Part shown: positions 34,827-43,230 of the stretch, piece by piece
Numbering within the stretch: the first letter of the stretch is position 1
Layout: every line of letters begins with the position of its first letter
NCBI GenBank assembly: GCA_024403695.1
Contig: JAKSRI010000021.1
Span: 1-48,197 of the forward strand
Direction: 5' to 3'
DNA: 48,197 nucleotides
Source: Saccharofermentans sp.
GTDB taxonomy: Bacteria; Bacillota; Clostridia; Saccharofermentanales; Saccharofermentanaceae
Notes under the pieces: model-generated
Database searches by the model: none
Told to the model about the DNA's origin: nothing
Seen by the model: only the letters and a program-made list of their open reading frames with translations
Translations under genes and position numbers: made by a program

Positions 34827-35432
34827 TTACCCCCTGTTCATTCTGGAAAACAAGTCCTGAAGAGTTACGGTATCCTGGTATCCCAGTTCATTAAGAACCT
34901 CGTCCACATTACCATCTTCTACATCGCCTGCCACGGAAATAACATCCTCACCATTAAAAATCATCACACCACTATCAGGCGTATATAAAATTCCACAGCC
35001 GTCATTCCAATAGTCAAAAACATCTGCATAACAATCCCTGTCGAGGCAATAATAGTAATCAAACATGTCTTCAGTAATCCCAACACTTGGGAAATGAAGA
35101 TAGATAATCGTACAGCTATTAACAATGGAAACATGGTGCATATCCGCTGTATTCACCCTAATATCACTGGTCAGATCCTCATAAGTCAGCTCGTCCCCGT
35201 TGGCGTCATAAACCAGGTCCATATATCTGTCCGCTGATACATCAGCATTGAGAATCATATCATAAAGTGTAGCCTCAGCTATATCGGCATCCATCACGAC
35301 TAGTATTTCCTGCGTTCTCTCAGGAAAGTCGTTATAGAACTCTCCGAGGTCATCTACCCCGGCCCACTTCTTCGAGCAGGAAGTCATGCACAACATGCTA
35401 ACAACAAGTAAAACGGCCAATACCTTTCGCAT
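34827..35432 (-). CDS. Lipoprotein of unknown function
   Basis: A 201-aa lipoprotein: MRKVLAVLLVVSMLCMTSC is a classic type II signal peptide with lipobox CMTSC. The ATG at 35432 is supported by AAGGAG at a 6-nt spacing; the frame is open further to a TTG. The mature part is acidic, has no recognisable domain, and ends in a helical segment (VDEVLNELGYQDTVTLQDLF). DUF4358-like lipoproteins of Clostridia have this size and the same layout, with short repeats such as EILVVMDADIAEATLYDMI; that assignment is tentative. Confidence 0.85.
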   Translation of the reverse strand: MRKVLAVLLVVSMLCMTSCSKKWAGVDDLGEFYNDFPERTQEILVVMDADIAEATLYDMILNADVSADRYMDLVYDANGDELTYEDLTSDIRVNTADMHHVSIVNSCTIIYLHFPSVGITEDMFDYYYCLDRDCYADVFDYWNDGCGILYTPDSGVMIFNGEDVISVAGDVEDGNVDEVLNELGYQDTVTLQDLFSRMNRG

Positions 35433-35452
35433 AAAATTCTCCTTAAACAAAA

Positions 35453-35480
35453 ACGTCCTGAAACCGAAGTTCCAGGACGT
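35453..35480 (-). terminator. Terminator of trpS
   Basis: ACGTCCTG (35453-35460) pairs with CAGGACGT (35473-35480); on the minus strand TTTTTGTTT follows. It is 20 bp after the trpS stop codon and just upstream of the lipoprotein ribosome binding site. Confidence 0.92.
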
Positions 35481-35499
35481 GAAATAACCAAGTTACAAA

Positions 35500-36585
35500 T
35501 TAACCGTTAAACTTCTTCTGCTGTGAAGCGATAAGCTCAGCATCCTCGAAGTAGTTAATTCTCATTGCGGCACGAACCTCGTTAAGAGTCTTAGTAGCCT
35601 CTACGTGAGCAGCCTCTGTACCCTTCTTAAGGATCTCATAAACACCAGGGATATCCTTCTCGTACTCAGCACGACGAGCTCTGATTGGTGCGAGCTCATC
35701 CTCGAGAACATTAATAAGAAGCTTCTTAACCTTAACGTCACCGAGACCACCTCTCTGGTAGTGTTCCTTCATCTCCTGGAGGTTCTTATAATCAGGGCAA
35801 TACTTCTCGAAATGCTCATCCTTACAGAAAGCGTCGAGGTAAGTAAATACTGTGTTACCCTCAAGCTTACCAGGGTCTGTAATCTTAAGGTGAGTTGGGT
35901 CTGTGTACATGCTCATAACCTTCTTCTTAACCTCTTCAGGTGTATCCGAAAGGTAAATGCAGTTTCCAAGAGACTTACTCATCTTAGCCTTACCATCAGT
36001 ACCTGGGAGACGACAGCAAACTGCGTTGTCTGGAATAAGTGCCTCTGGCTCAACAAGAACCTCACCGTAAGTGGAGTTAAACTTGTTAACGATCTCACGA
36101 GTCTGCTCGATCATTGGGAGCTGGTCAACACCAACAGGAACTACTGTAGCCTTAAAAGCTGTAATATCAGCAGCCTGTGAGATTGGATATGTGAAGAATC
36201 CAACTGGGATAGATGTCTCGAAGTTTCTAAGCTGAATCTCTGCCTTAACAGTAGGATTACGCTGAAGTCTGCTTACTGTTACGAGGTTCATATAATAGAA
36301 AGAGAGCTCAGTAAGCTCATTAATCTCAGACTGAATAAAGATATTTGTCTTCTCTGGATCGAGACCAGCTGAAAGATAATCAAGAGCTACCTCGATGATG
36401 TTATCTCTGATCTTGCCTGGATTATCAAAGTTATCTGTAAGTGCCTGAGCATCTGCAATCATGATAAAAATCTTGTCGAACTCACCGGAATTCTGAAGTT
36501 CTACACGGCGTCTCAATGAGCCTACATAATGACCAAGGTGAAGTCTTCCTGTTGGTCTGTCTCCGGTAAGAATAATTTTGGACAT
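35500..36585 (-). CDS. trpS: Tryptophanyl-tRNA synthetase
   Basis: A 361-aa class I synthetase. HIGH is present as HLGH in [17 protein letters not shown] (7-23) and KMSKS in [11 protein letters not shown]. The ATG at 36585 starts the canonical N-terminus and has GGAGGG upstream; the open frame continues 16 codons further without support. Length is slightly above the 330-aa Bacillus enzyme, as in the Bacteroides/Clostridia subgroup. It is monocistronic with its own terminator; no T-box or trp leader is visible in the 77-bp gap upstream. Confidence 0.96.
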   Translation of the reverse strand: MSKIILTGDRPTGRLHLGHYVGSLRRRVELQNSGEFDKIFIMIADAQALTDNFDNPGKIRDNIIEVALDYLSAGLDPEKTNIFIQSEINELTELSFYYMNLVTVSRLQRNPTVKAEIQLRNFETSIPVGFFTYPISQAADITAFKATVVPVGVDQLPMIEQTREIVNKFNSTYGEVLVEPEALIPDNAVCCRLPGTDGKAKMSKSLGNCIYLSDTPEEVKKKVMSMYTDPTHLKITDPGKLEGNTVFTYLDAFCKDEHFEKYCPDYKNLQEMKEHYQRGGLGDVKVKKLLINVLEDELAPIRARRAEYEKDIPGVYEILKKGTEAAHVEATKTLNEVRAAMRINYFEDAELIASQQKKFNG

Positions 36586-36662
36586 TTTGGGTCCCTCCAA
36601 ATATTTATTATTTACAAAGATAGAGTTTACCACTTTAACGGAATAAATGCTATTGTGCTGTA

Positions 36663-38408
36663 TTATTCCTCTATGTTTCTGCTCTCCATCTGTTCAATTA
36701 ACTGATAGTAATCTATCTCGCCATCGCGCTTTCTTGGAAGATATATTCTAAATTCCACCTTGGTAGGCTGCATCTCTTTGAAGAAAATTTTCTGACAATA
36801 ATCGATAATTTCCACCTTCAGGTCTTCGAGTTTGTCATTGTCAGTTATGTAATCTTCAATAGGCACTACTATAGCTGTGAGACTTCTGGAACCTACATCT
36901 CCCACAGGTACTACGCAGCACTCGTCTACTCCAAAGATATTTTTAATCTCGTTCTCAATAATCTCTGGATAAACATGAACGTAACCCATATCAACGACCT
37001 TCTTACTGTGGCCCTCGAAGGTAAAAACGCCATTCTCATCTTCTCTTCCATAGTCGCCTGTAAAAAGCCATTTTTTACCATCGGCAAGAGTCATCATAAG
37101 CTCGGCGGTAATCTCAGGATTCTTGAAATATCCATTCATGTTACCTGAATAATTGATGCAGATCTCACCCTTCTCACCAACTGGCATTTCGGTTCCTGTA
37201 GAACGATTCATAATCTTCATATTAACGCCTGGAAGTGGGATTCCTAGGATTCTGTCATTATTAAATTCTGGTGGGTTATAGCAAATCGCTGACAAAGATT
37301 CTGTAAGACCATAAAGACGATAAACCTGAGCGCTACTCTTATGACTTGCCAGGAAATTTCTGAACTCCTCAGTAACAAGACCTGACATAGACTCACCTGC
37401 GGATATATATATCTTCAAGAAAGAAAGATTAGCATTTTTGTATCGTCTAGAATCCATAAGCGTAGTGCAAACCATCGGATACCCAACAAGCACATCCGGC
37501 TTAAACAAGAGAATCTCCCTCTCAGGAATTGTATATCCAGCATCAGCATATAGAACCATGGTATCACCCATAGCTATTGACGCATGCATTGTGAGAGTAA
37601 GACCAAAAGAGAATGACTGCTTAACGCAAGACATGATTCTGACAGGCTTATCTCCACGTATCAAATTGGTGAGATAAGATGTCGCCAATGCCTTATAATT
37701 AAGCGCCATAGATGAACCTTCAACAGGGATTGGGCTACCAGTTGCAGAACCAGAATTGAAGATAATAGCTGTTGCTCTGTAATCGTCGAAGACGTCCATC
37801 TCCTCCACTTTATCAACGAGAAAACTTGGTCTGTCCAACACTGTTATATGCTCAGGATTAAGCTTTTTATAGTCTTTATTACGATCACGCATTCTGTATC
37901 TATGAAATCTTGGCGCAACGTAATACTGAAAATTAGCATACTCACCATACTTAACGGTCAGAACATAGATATCGTCCTCGACTCCATCAAAGAACTCCAT
38001 AAAGTCTGCAATTTTCCATGTGGCTACAAAGAAATATTTACTTTCTGACACCTCTACGATTTCCTTAAGTCTGCTACCTGTAAGAGCGTTATTTACTACG
38101 GAAACAATCGCGCCAATCTTAGATGCTGCATAAATCGGAGTAATAGAAGTAGGCATGCCACTGTGACTCAGGGTAATAATGTCACCCTTCTTGATTCCAA
38201 TATTTATCATGGAGGCTGCTACTCTGTCTACACTGGCAAGCAACTGCTTATAGGTAATCCTTGTTTTACCGTATTCAACAGCTACCCTGTCACCGTATTT
38301 TGAAGCAGAACTTTTAAGCACGCCATATAAAGTCTGATTAGGATCAAAATCAGAGTTATATTTGGTCGGATCGTAATACTTACTCCACTTCGTCTCTGGT
38401 ATCTGCAT
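36663..38408 (-). CDS. AMP-binding (acyl-adenylate-forming) protein with altered catalytic motifs
   Basis: A 581-aa member of the acyl-CoA synthetase/NRPS adenylation superfamily. The fold is clear: an N-terminal [17 protein letters not shown], the A5 motif [11 protein letters not shown]7 [24 protein letters not shown]8 [17 protein letters not shown]. But motif A3, normally TSGTTGxPKG, reads [12 protein letters not shown] (218-228) with no lysine, and A10, normally PxTxxGK, reads [11 protein letters not shown] with Glu564 where the catalytic lysine belongs. An active ligase would need that lysine; the protein may have a different or no adenylation activity. It starts at an ATG with AGGAG about 12 nt upstream and has its own promoter. 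Confidence 0.85.
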   Translation of the reverse strand: MQIPETKWSKYYDPTKYNSDFDPNQTLYGVLKSSASKYGDRVAVEYGKTRITYKQLLASVDRVAASMINIGIKKGDIITLSHSGMPTSITPIYAASKIGAIVSVVNNALTGSRLKEIVEVSESKYFFVATWKIADFMEFFDGVEDDIYVLTVKYGEYANFQYYVAPRFHRYRMRDRNKDYKKLNPEHITVLDRPSFLVDKVEEMDVFDDYRATAIIFNSGSATGSPIPVEGSSMALNYKALATSYLTNLIRGDKPVRIMSCVKQSFSFGLTLTMHASIAMGDTMVLYADAGYTIPEREILLFKPDVLVGYPMVCTTLMDSRRYKNANLSFLKIYISAGESMSGLVTEEFRNFLASHKSSAQVYRLYGLTESLSAICYNPPEFNNDRILGIPLPGVNMKIMNRSTGTEMPVGEKGEICINYSGNMNGYFKNPEITAELMMTLADGKKWLFTGDYGREDENGVFTFEGHSKKVVDMGYVHVYPEIIENEIKNIFGVDECCVVPVGDVGSRSLTAIVVPIEDYITDNDKLEDLKVEIIDYCQKIFFKEMQPTKVEFRIYLPRKRDGEIDYYQLIEQMESRNIEE

Positions 38409-38447
38409 GAATAACTACACTCCTGAATACGGGCCCTTATACGTAAT

Positions 38448-38475
38448 ATTATAACTTTTTGATGAAATATAACAA
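38448..38475 (-). promoter_or_regulatory. Promoter of the AMP-binding protein gene
   Basis: On the minus strand TTGTTA (38475-38470) and TATAAT (38453-38448) are 16 nt apart, about 40 bp upstream of the start codon at 38408. Confidence 0.65.
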
Positions 38476-38500
38476 AGAAAGGCAGACTAATGCGGATTTT

Positions 38501-38539
38501 TTCCGTTTTTTAGTCAAGTGGAATTATTCCGTTTTAGTC
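38501..38539 (+). repeat. Direct repeat TTCCGTTTT(TT)AGTC upstream of sulP
   Basis: Two near-identical copies, ttccgttttttagtc (38501-38515) and ttccgttttagtc (38527-38539), lie 48-86 bp upstream of the SulP start. A shorter agtcg recurs at 38535-38539 and 38552-38556. They could be an operator; nothing identifies the binding protein. Confidence 0.4.
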
Positions 38540-38586
38540 GTATAACTATATAGTCGCTTTAAATAAATAATAAAGGGGAACCAAAA

Positions 38587-40260
38587 ATGGGCAACAACAA
38601 GAAAACAAAAGTGGTAGCAAGTCATAAGACAAAGAGACCATTTTTTGCACACTACGCGAAAATTTTCAGAAATGAGTTCAGAGGTTATAACGGCAAGTCA
38701 TTCATGAATGATATGGCTGCAGGTATTACAGTTGGTGCAGTAGCACTTCCACTTGCACTCGCTTTCGGTGCCGCTTCCGTAGACGCAGCACACGCAGCAA
38801 TTGGTATCGCAGGTGGTCTTATCACTGCTATCCTCGCAGGTATCATCAGTGGTCTTCTCGGAGGTGGTTCGTTCCAGATTTCCGGTCCTACAGGTGCCAT
38901 GGCAGTTGTGCTCGGAACTATCGTATCTGGTAAGTATGGAATCCAGGGAATGTTCATGGCAACATTCATTTCCGGTCTCATCCTTCTCCTCGCAGGACTT
39001 CTCCGTTTTGGTAAACTTGTTCAGTTCATTCCAAAGCCAGTTGTAACAGGATTTACTTCCGGTATCGCACTTGTTATCGCCATCGGTCAGCTTAAGAACG
39101 CATTTGGCGTAGAGGCAAACGGCGAATCCACAATCGATAAACTTCTCGATTTCTTCAGCAACATCGCTAAAACTCACTTGCCTACACTCATCTGCACAGT
39201 AGTAGTAATTCTTATCATGGCTTTCTACCCTAAGAAACTTGCTAAGTATGTTCCTGGTTCACTTGTTGCCCTCATTATCATCACAGCAGCAGTTGCTATC
39301 CTTAAGCTCGATGTTGCTAAGATTGGTTCCATCCCTAGATCAATAATTAATTCTGAGACACTCAACATCAAGGCAGTTGACGTTCCAATGCTCAAGTCTA
39401 TTGCTAGCTACTCAATTACAATTGCCCTTCTCGGTATGATTGAGTCTCTCCTCTGCGGTACTTGTGCAGCAGCTATGAAGAAGGAAAAGTTCGACTCTAA
39501 CGTAGAGCTTATCGCTCAGGGTATCGCTAACATGGCAGTTCCTTTCGCAGGTGGTGTTCCTTCCACAGCAGCTATCGCTCGTACATCCGTTGCTATTAAG
39601 AGTGGATGTCAGACAAGACTTACTTCCGTATTCCAGTCTGTATTCCTTATTCTTTGCATGTTTATCCTCGCTCCAGTAATCGGTATGGTTCCATATGCTG
39701 GTCTCGCTGGCGTGCTTCTCATGACAGCATGGAGAATGAACGATTTCGCTACAATCAAGTCTTATTTCAAGCACAAGCTCACAGACGCCATCGTTCTCTT
39801 CTTCGTAACAATGATTGCTACTGTAGCTCTCGACCTCACATACGCTATCCTCATCGGTGTTGGTCTCTCAATGATCCTCACAATCAACACACTCGCTAAG
39901 ATTCGTGTTAATGTCGAGGAAGAGACACTCATTAAGGATCACGATGCTGCAGTTGTTTACTCCGTTGGTGCTTACTTCTTCGCTAACGGTAAGGAGCTTA
40001 AGAAAGCTATCGAAAAGGCAGAGCACAAGTACGAGGTATACATCCTCTCCTTCCGAGGCGTTGTATTCGCAGACGTTTCTGCTGAGACAGAGTTTATCGA
40101 GGCTATCAATTACATTAAGGAGCTTGGTGCTGACTTCTGCTTCGTAGGATTGAACAAGTTTGTTAACGATACACTCGAACAGATTGGTTTCCAGGAGCAG
40201 GTTGGTCGCGAGCACTTCTTCGCTAACCTCGAGGAGTATGTAGCTTCCAAGAACAAGTAA
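38587..40260 (+). CDS. SulP-family anion transporter with STAS domain
   Basis: A 557-aa membrane transporter. About 12-14 hydrophobic segments cover residues 40-430; the family signature is visible in ALPLALAFGAASVDAAHAAIG, GLLGGGSFQISGPTGAM and IANMAVPFAGGVPSTAAIARTSVAIK. The C-terminal STAS domain (about 440-550: VYILSFRGVVFADVSAETEF) is cytoplasmic. SulP proteins move sulfate, bicarbonate or dicarboxylates, by proton or sodium symport; no sulfur genes are nearby, so the substrate is open. The ATG at 38587 has GGGGAA 8 nt upstream. It ends at its own terminator. Codon use is strongly biased, as in well-expressed genes. Confidence 0.94.
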   Translation: MGNNKKTKVVASHKTKRPFFAHYAKIFRNEFRGYNGKSFMNDMAAGITVGAVALPLALAFGAASVDAAHAAIGIAGGLITAILAGIISGLLGGGSFQISGPTGAMAVVLGTIVSGKYGIQGMFMATFISGLILLLAGLLRFGKLVQFIPKPVVTGFTSGIALVIAIGQLKNAFGVEANGESTIDKLLDFFSNIAKTHLPTLICTVVVILIMAFYPKKLAKYVPGSLVALIIITAAVAILKLDVAKIGSIPRSIINSETLNIKAVDVPMLKSIASYSITIALLGMIESLLCGTCAAAMKKEKFDSNVELIAQGIANMAVPFAGGVPSTAAIARTSVAIKSGCQTRLTSVFQSVFLILCMFILAPVIGMVPYAGLAGVLLMTAWRMNDFATIKSYFKHKLTDAIVLFFVTMIATVALDLTYAILIGVGLSMILTINTLAKIRVNVEEETLIKDHDAAVVYSVGAYFFANGKELKKAIEKAEHKYEVYILSFRGVVFADVSAETEFIEAINYIKELGADFCFVGLNKFVNDTLEQIGFQEQVGREHFFANLEEYVASKNK

Positions 40261-40295
40261 TTGTTTCTATATATAGTTTATTGAGTTGTTAAATA

Positions 40296-40329
40296 AAGCT
40301 CCGCCGGATGTTAGTGTCCAGCGGAGCTT
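40296..40329 (+). terminator. Terminator of the SulP gene
   Basis: AAGCTCCGC (40296-40304) pairs with GCGGAGCTT (40321-40329), with a possible inner GGA/TCC extension. The following ATTAATTT is a weak T-run. It lies 35 bp after the stop codon. Confidence 0.75.
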
Positions 40330-40352
40330 ATTAATTTGTCGCGTCATTTATA

Positions 40353-40379
40353 GAACATTCGTTCTCAATGTAGTATAAT
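40353..40379 (+). promoter_or_regulatory. SOS-type promoter of the small toxin gene
   Basis: GAAC-ATTC-GTTC (40353-40364) is a perfect match to the Bacillus LexA core and sits in the -35 to spacer region of a promoter whose -10 TATAAT is at 40374-40379. Transcription would start near 40386, just before the sequence that pairs with the 3' end of the transcript. LexA binding is inferred from the motif. Confidence 0.7.
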
Positions 40380-40460
40380 AACATCGGAGTGCAGTTCACT
40401 CTAATGGGCGGTTGCCTACCTTCAAACTTATTCTGGAATAAGGGAGAAAGGAGGCTACTA

Positions 40461-40583
40461 ATGACAGATTTTGAAATAATAACTTTGGTTATTGCAGTGA
40501 TTGGTTTACCAATAGCTGCTATAAGATTTTTCATAGTATTTATTACCTTTCTTGATAAAAGATATTCAAGAAAAAGGCAATGA
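40461..40583 (+). CDS. Small hydrophobic type I toxin, holin-like
   Basis: The ATG at 40461 follows AAAGGAGG at a good distance and encodes 40 aa: MTDFEIITLVIAVIGL, a single hydrophobic helix (about 5-30), then a basic tail LDKRYSRKRQ. The plan (short MTxFEhhT start, one membrane helix, Lys/Arg end) is that of the holin-like/TxpA-type toxins common in Clostridia and Bacilli, which depolarise the membrane. An upstream in-frame ATG at 40389 has no ribosome binding site. The promoter carries a LexA-type box and the transcript ends can pair, both typical of type I toxin-antitoxin modules. An antisense RNA would be expected on the minus strand but I cannot place its promoter. Confidence 0.75.
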   Translation: MTDFEIITLVIAVIGLPIAAIRFFIVFITFLDKRYSRKRQ

Positions 40584-40586
40584 AAA

Positions 40587-40622
40587 ACCTCACCCATATG
40601 GATTGCGAGTCTAGGGTGAGGT
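40587..40622 (+). terminator. Hairpin after the toxin gene
   Basis: ACCTCACCC (40587-40595) pairs with GGGTGAGGT (40614-40622); the sequence after it (aattattt) is only weakly T-rich. On the minus strand a TTTTT tail follows, so it could equally end an antisense RNA running leftward. Confidence 0.6.
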
Positions 40623-40709
40623 AATTATTTCACAAGGCAACCGTCCAAGTGGACTGCATTCTTCTACAAAATGATATCACAGTTATACATTTATTTCTAG
40701 AGAATACGC

Positions 40710-43124
40710 TTATCCTCGCTCATCCAGTACAGTCTGACAACGATTCTCCATAATCTCTATCACCTGATCTAGATTCTTCTGTCCTGCAAAATACGCCTGT
40801 ATTTCTTCGTTCAAAATCTTATCGATATCACTGTCAGAAGTATAAATGCTCTTACTATTTTCAAGAACATGCATATTCTCCATCACATAATCCTGTGACA
40901 AACGTGAAGGAACATACGTTGGATCCATCTCGTCGTAGTAATTATTACAGAATTCTTCCCATTCGTCCCACTGATCATGAAGCTCCTGCTCGCGAATTGA
41001 CTTCTTAATAGATGCCACTTCACTCTGGATCTCATCACTTAGTAACAACTCAATGAAAGACCATGCCGCATCAGGATTAGAACAGCCAGCAGTGATTCCA
41101 ACTGACCCGCCACATTTCAGCTGTGGAGGAGCTCCATTAGGTGTAGGATATGCCAGATAATGATATCCGACATATAATCCCATATCCTGATTTATCCACG
41201 CACGAGCGCCGTTGATGAACATCTGATCATAGTATTCATCATAGCCTGGCACCTTGTCGGGAAGAGTATTACAGTATTCGACTATACTACGGAATTCATC
41301 ATTATTAAGACTAATTTTTCCGTTGGAAATAAATTCATTACGACTTACGTTAAACAACTTCAAGAAACATGAAAGTCTGGAATCCTGAAGAAGCAACGGA
41401 TTCATACCATTACAATAATTGTCTATATATCTAATGTAGTCATCAAAAGCAATTCCGTAATCACCATTACGATAATCGGCAGTCTCAGCCTCACCTATAA
41501 TGGCCATAACCCCTACAGAATAAGGCAGCTGATATAGTCCATCGCCAGCATTATTAAATATCGCAGAGAAATAATCATTACGGTTAAGGTTTTTATCTAT
41601 ATATGAATCAAGGTCAACCATAACTTCTGAATTATTAAGCTGAGCAAACCCATAACCACCAAGAATAATATCCGGTCCATTCCCCGCCATGATATCAATA
41701 AGCATCTGATTACTATGCGATGAACTCGCATCGCGCATAGCATCTCTATATACATCACTATAAATATATGCGGTTGTATTGTTTTCCGTATCTATCTCCG
41801 CGTGGTCATACAACACATAACGATTATCCACGCAGATATAATATGAATCATTGGAACAGTTGAATTCATAAATAGCATCATTAACTTCTGGTGACACTAC
41901 ACTATCAAGTACAGCCAGACTAATCGCCTCTTTTCCGGAAAAAGGATCAATATCACCTGGTTCGAAAACAAGATATTTATATCCATGTTCCTGGCTAAGA
42001 ACATTACACAAATATTTGCCATCAATTACAGCAAGCATCGTAAGGCCACCATTTATGTCATTACGATTCACATTACAGTGATTAAAATCAACAGCCGTAA
42101 TCTCTTCACCTGTAAATGTATCCACCTGACTAATAGAGAAAGAATCAACGCTAACTCTGTAATTCTGACTCCACAAAGTGTCACCCCACATCGATCCAAA
42201 CTCAACTGATGTTAGTTCCCCAGCTTCGACATTGTAAATATATCTTTTGGTATTATCTCGAGCATCGCTTCCCTCGATATAAATCAGATTATCACTAGTG
42301 AAAAACAATGAGTTAATATTAGATATAAATTCCGATGTCAAAGCATCAATATGAATAGTATCAATCGCCTTCAAGTTCATATCAAAAGTATATAAATTAA
42401 ATCGAGCCCCATTAGCTGTAAAAGGCCTGGACAAAATATAATACATATCATTAAAAACACTAACATCCGTAATGATACCAACGTCAGGATTCAGAACGTC
42501 AATTGTAAGATCCTCTGAGGTATAAATAATATCCCCTGTATAAATATCAACCTTATAAATTCTATAAAACTGAGTATAAGATGAGTAATCAGGTGGATAC
42601 TGCGATACGCTAATAATATACTGAAGCACATCAGAACCAGTAGCTGCATCTTTGACCCAGGCAACATCAGTAACACCTGAAATAATTATGTCACCGCCAT
42701 CACTACCATTACTCTGAGGAAGGTCAAGGTTCTTAAAATCAACAGACGCCAGAACTTCACCGAAATTTTCCTCCTTAAGGGAGTACATACACACACGATT
42801 TACATCATCGTTCTCGTCGTCCATTCCCCATGCATCATCTTGCATACCTATACTGAACATCTCAGGGATAATCAAAACATCGTTATCACAATAAATAGGT
42901 TTAATACCTGTAGGCCAACAACCAGCGTCACCATCACACTGGGCAAAAAACGATTTTACCGAATAATACTTCTCGACGGATTCAGCGCTAACTAACGCTC
43001 CCGGAGCCAAAGTTGCAGTGGCTTCTGGCTCCGTCCTGGAGCATCCGCTAATCCCAAATAATCCCATGGTGAAGGCAAACACCAATGTGCCTGATATTAC
43101 TTTTCTAAATTTTGTTCCAAACAT
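40710..43124 (-). CDS. Large solute-binding lipoprotein, paralogue 1
   Basis: An 804-aa lipoprotein. From the ATG at 43124 (AGAGGGG upstream; a GTG at 43142 is possible) the signal peptide ends in lipobox FGISGC. Residues about 40-400 hold a repetitive beta-rich region, perhaps a propeller, with no named domain; residues about 400-800 are a family 1 extracellular solute-binding domain (SBP_bac_1-like: LAVLDSVVSPEVNDAIYEFN, GNGPDIILGG, NPDAAWSFIELLLS). The C-terminus ends with the motif shared by all four paralogues, ILNEEIQAYFAGQKNLDQV. Usual family length is about 430-550 aa, so the N-terminal half is an extra domain. Its promoter carries 11-bp repeats. No permease or ATPase is next to it. 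Confidence 0.88.
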   Translation of the reverse strand: MFGTKFRKVISGTLVFAFTMGLFGISGCSRTEPEATATLAPGALVSAESVEKYYSVKSFFAQCDGDAGCWPTGIKPIYCDNDVLIIPEMFSIGMQDDAWGMDDENDDVNRVCMYSLKEENFGEVLASVDFKNLDLPQSNGSDGGDIIISGVTDVAWVKDAATGSDVLQYIISVSQYPPDYSSYTQFYRIYKVDIYTGDIIYTSEDLTIDVLNPDVGIITDVSVFNDMYYILSRPFTANGARFNLYTFDMNLKAIDTIHIDALTSEFISNINSLFFTSDNLIYIEGSDARDNTKRYIYNVEAGELTSVEFGSMWGDTLWSQNYRVSVDSFSISQVDTFTGEEITAVDFNHCNVNRNDINGGLTMLAVIDGKYLCNVLSQEHGYKYLVFEPGDIDPFSGKEAISLAVLDSVVSPEVNDAIYEFNCSNDSYYICVDNRYVLYDHAEIDTENNTTAYIYSDVYRDAMRDASSSHSNQMLIDIMAGNGPDIILGGYGFAQLNNSEVMVDLDSYIDKNLNRNDYFSAIFNNAGDGLYQLPYSVGVMAIIGEAETADYRNGDYGIAFDDYIRYIDNYCNGMNPLLLQDSRLSCFLKLFNVSRNEFISNGKISLNNDEFRSIVEYCNTLPDKVPGYDEYYDQMFINGARAWINQDMGLYVGYHYLAYPTPNGAPPQLKCGGSVGITAGCSNPDAAWSFIELLLSDEIQSEVASIKKSIREQELHDQWDEWEEFCNNYYDEMDPTYVPSRLSQDYVMENMHVLENSKSIYTSDSDIDKILNEEIQAYFAGQKNLDQVIEIMENRCQTVLDERG

Positions 43125-43158
43125 TCCCGCGACCCCTCTCACATATGCTTTATATAAA

Positions 43159-43205
43159 ATTATAGAAAACAGATGTGTAAGAGTTGTGTAGGAGTTGTGT
43201 AAGAC
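43159..43205 (-). promoter_or_regulatory. Promoter with 11-bp direct repeats (PhoB/OmpR-type operator)
   Basis: On the minus strand a -10 TATAAT (43164-43159) has no good -35. Instead three 11-bp units, read as TTACACA or CTACACA repeats (plus strand: gtgtaagagtt, gtgtaggagtt, gtgtaagac at 43175, 43186, 43197), end where the -35 should lie. Direct repeats at an 11-bp period next to the -35 are the hallmark of OmpR/PhoB-family activators. Confidence 0.55.
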
Positions 43206-43230
43206 AGATTACAATTAACACAAATATCAA

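Larger units (their letters stand above)
40389..40659 (+). ncRNA. Toxin mRNA with self-pairing 5' and 3' ends
   Basis: Two blocks near the 5' end, GTGCAGTTCACT (40389-40400) and GGGCGGTTGCC (40406-40416), are nearly complementary to AGTGGACTGCAT (40648-40659) and GGCAACCGTCC (40636-40646) at the 3' end, allowing G-U wobbles. Such a long-distance pairing holds type I toxin mRNAs (hok, aapA) in an untranslated state until the 3' end is trimmed or an antisense RNA acts. The pairing is seen; the regulatory meaning is inferred. Confidence 0.65.
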
